From positions 1 through 5,366 of the forward strand of contig JAENWZ010000169.1 of the NCBI GenBank assembly GCA_016649795.1: a stretch of DNA of 5,366 nucleotides, written 5' to 3'. The stretch is from Proteiniphilum sp. (GTDB lineage Bacteria; Bacteroidota; Bacteroidia; Bacteroidales; Dysgonomonadaceae). Below are positions 5,109 through 5,366 of this stretch, piece after piece. The notes beneath the pieces are model-generated. The model saw only the letters and a list, made by a program, of their open reading frames with translations, was not told the DNA's origin and made no database searches. The position numbers were made by a program, and so were the translations under genes. Position 1 is the first letter of the stretch. Each line of letters starts with the position of its first letter.

Positions 5109-5366
5109 ATGAAAAAATATATACTGACGTTAAGCATCTTGGTGATCAGTCTGTTTACTGTTGATGGTCAGATTGATACCGGTTTCACTACCGTTCCGCT
5201 GGTGAACGGGAAAGTGGTTTTTGAACAGTTCATCCTCGCCGATCAGGGAGTCCTCGCCGATCAGAAATATGCTCTACTGCAAAAGTGGGGAAAAGAGAGA
5301 TTCACGGGAAATCCATTGTTGTCGGGAATCCGATTCGATGATAAGTCGCGGAGTGTCACAGTAAGC
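5109..5366 (+). CDS. Exported DUF4468-like protein, 3' end outside window
   Basis: The first 86 codons of a gene that runs off the window. A signal peptide is clear: KK at 2-3, a hydrophobic core ILTLSILVISLF (5-16) and probable cleavage after G20 (TVDG then QID). There is no lipobox cysteine, so export to the periplasm or envelope is expected. The mature start, VPLVNGKVVFEQF (29-41), followed by a helix region with KW and then FTGNPLLSGIRFDDKSRSVTVS, resembles the N-terminal part of Bacteroidetes DUF4468 proteins (TBP-like fold, function unknown). Residues 42-53 are a tandem hexapeptide duplication, ILADQG then VLADQK. This start is chosen because the signal sequence begins there. The AT-rich leader lacks a strong Shine-Dalgarno, as usual in this phylum. 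It faces away from the TPR-ribH operon. Confidence 0.75.
   Translation, partial: MKKYILTLSILVISLFTVDGQIDTGFTTVPLVNGKVVFEQFILADQGVLADQKYALLQKWGKERFTGNPLLSGIRFDDKSRSVTVS
5232..5267 (+). repeat. 18-bp in-frame tandem duplication
   Basis: Two 18-bp units at 5232-5249 and 5250-5267 share 14 identical contiguous bases (tcctcgccgatcag at 5233-5246 and 5251-5264). The period is six codons, so the frame is kept and the protein gains an LADQ repeat. Confidence 0.8.

Noticed and set aside
23..5366. A previously undescribed multi-gene defence or biosynthetic system
   Set aside because: The intact genes are recognisable housekeeping or transport families, apart from one partial exported protein. No cluster of unknown genes is present.

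Overview
The window looks like a chromosomal segment from a member of the Bacteroidota, most likely order Bacteroidales (Dysgonomonadaceae or Porphyromonadaceae type). The signs are TAnnTTTG-type -7 promoter elements, weak Shine-Dalgarno sequences, an alanine-dehydrogenase-like protein of the form I recall from Bacteroidetes, and a secreted DUF4468-like protein at the right edge. The genus is an inference, because no 16S or other diagnostic marker is present.

Layout. (1) 23-1767, plus strand: shikimate kinase (aroK) followed after 2 bp by an alanine dehydrogenase/PNT-like gene, almost certainly one transcript. (2) 1832-1957, plus strand: an AT-rich remnant of a YafQ/RelE-type toxin gene, frameshifted and cut short, wedged against the 3' end of the next gene. 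(3) 1958-3313, minus strand: a MATE-family efflux transporter with a GTG start. (4) 3331-3668, minus strand: a small tRNA cluster, tRNA-Tyr(GUA) then tRNA-Gly(UCC), closed by a strong rho-independent terminator. The spacer between the tRNAs holds two facing blocks of 8-bp-periodic repeats. (5) 3676-4874, minus strand: a two-gene operon of a membrane-anchored TPR protein and lumazine synthase (ribH), driven by a recognisable Bacteroidetes promoter. (6) 4875-5108: a divergent intergenic region with that promoter, a perfect 10-bp palindrome, a second outward promoter and a possible leaderless small ORF. (7) 5109-5366, plus strand: the start of an exported protein, cut by the window end.

Most of this is housekeeping: aromatic amino acid synthesis, riboflavin synthesis, tRNAs and drug/cation export. 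I see no novel multi-gene system. The best second looks are the tRNA-Gly with a swapped elbow pair (A19/U56 instead of G19/C56), the Ald-like enzyme lacking the catalytic Asp, the octamer-repeat inverted structure between the tRNAs, the decayed toxin gene, and the palindrome sitting where a -33 promoter element should be. Comparisons with reference proteins and tRNAs are from memory, not from an alignment run here.
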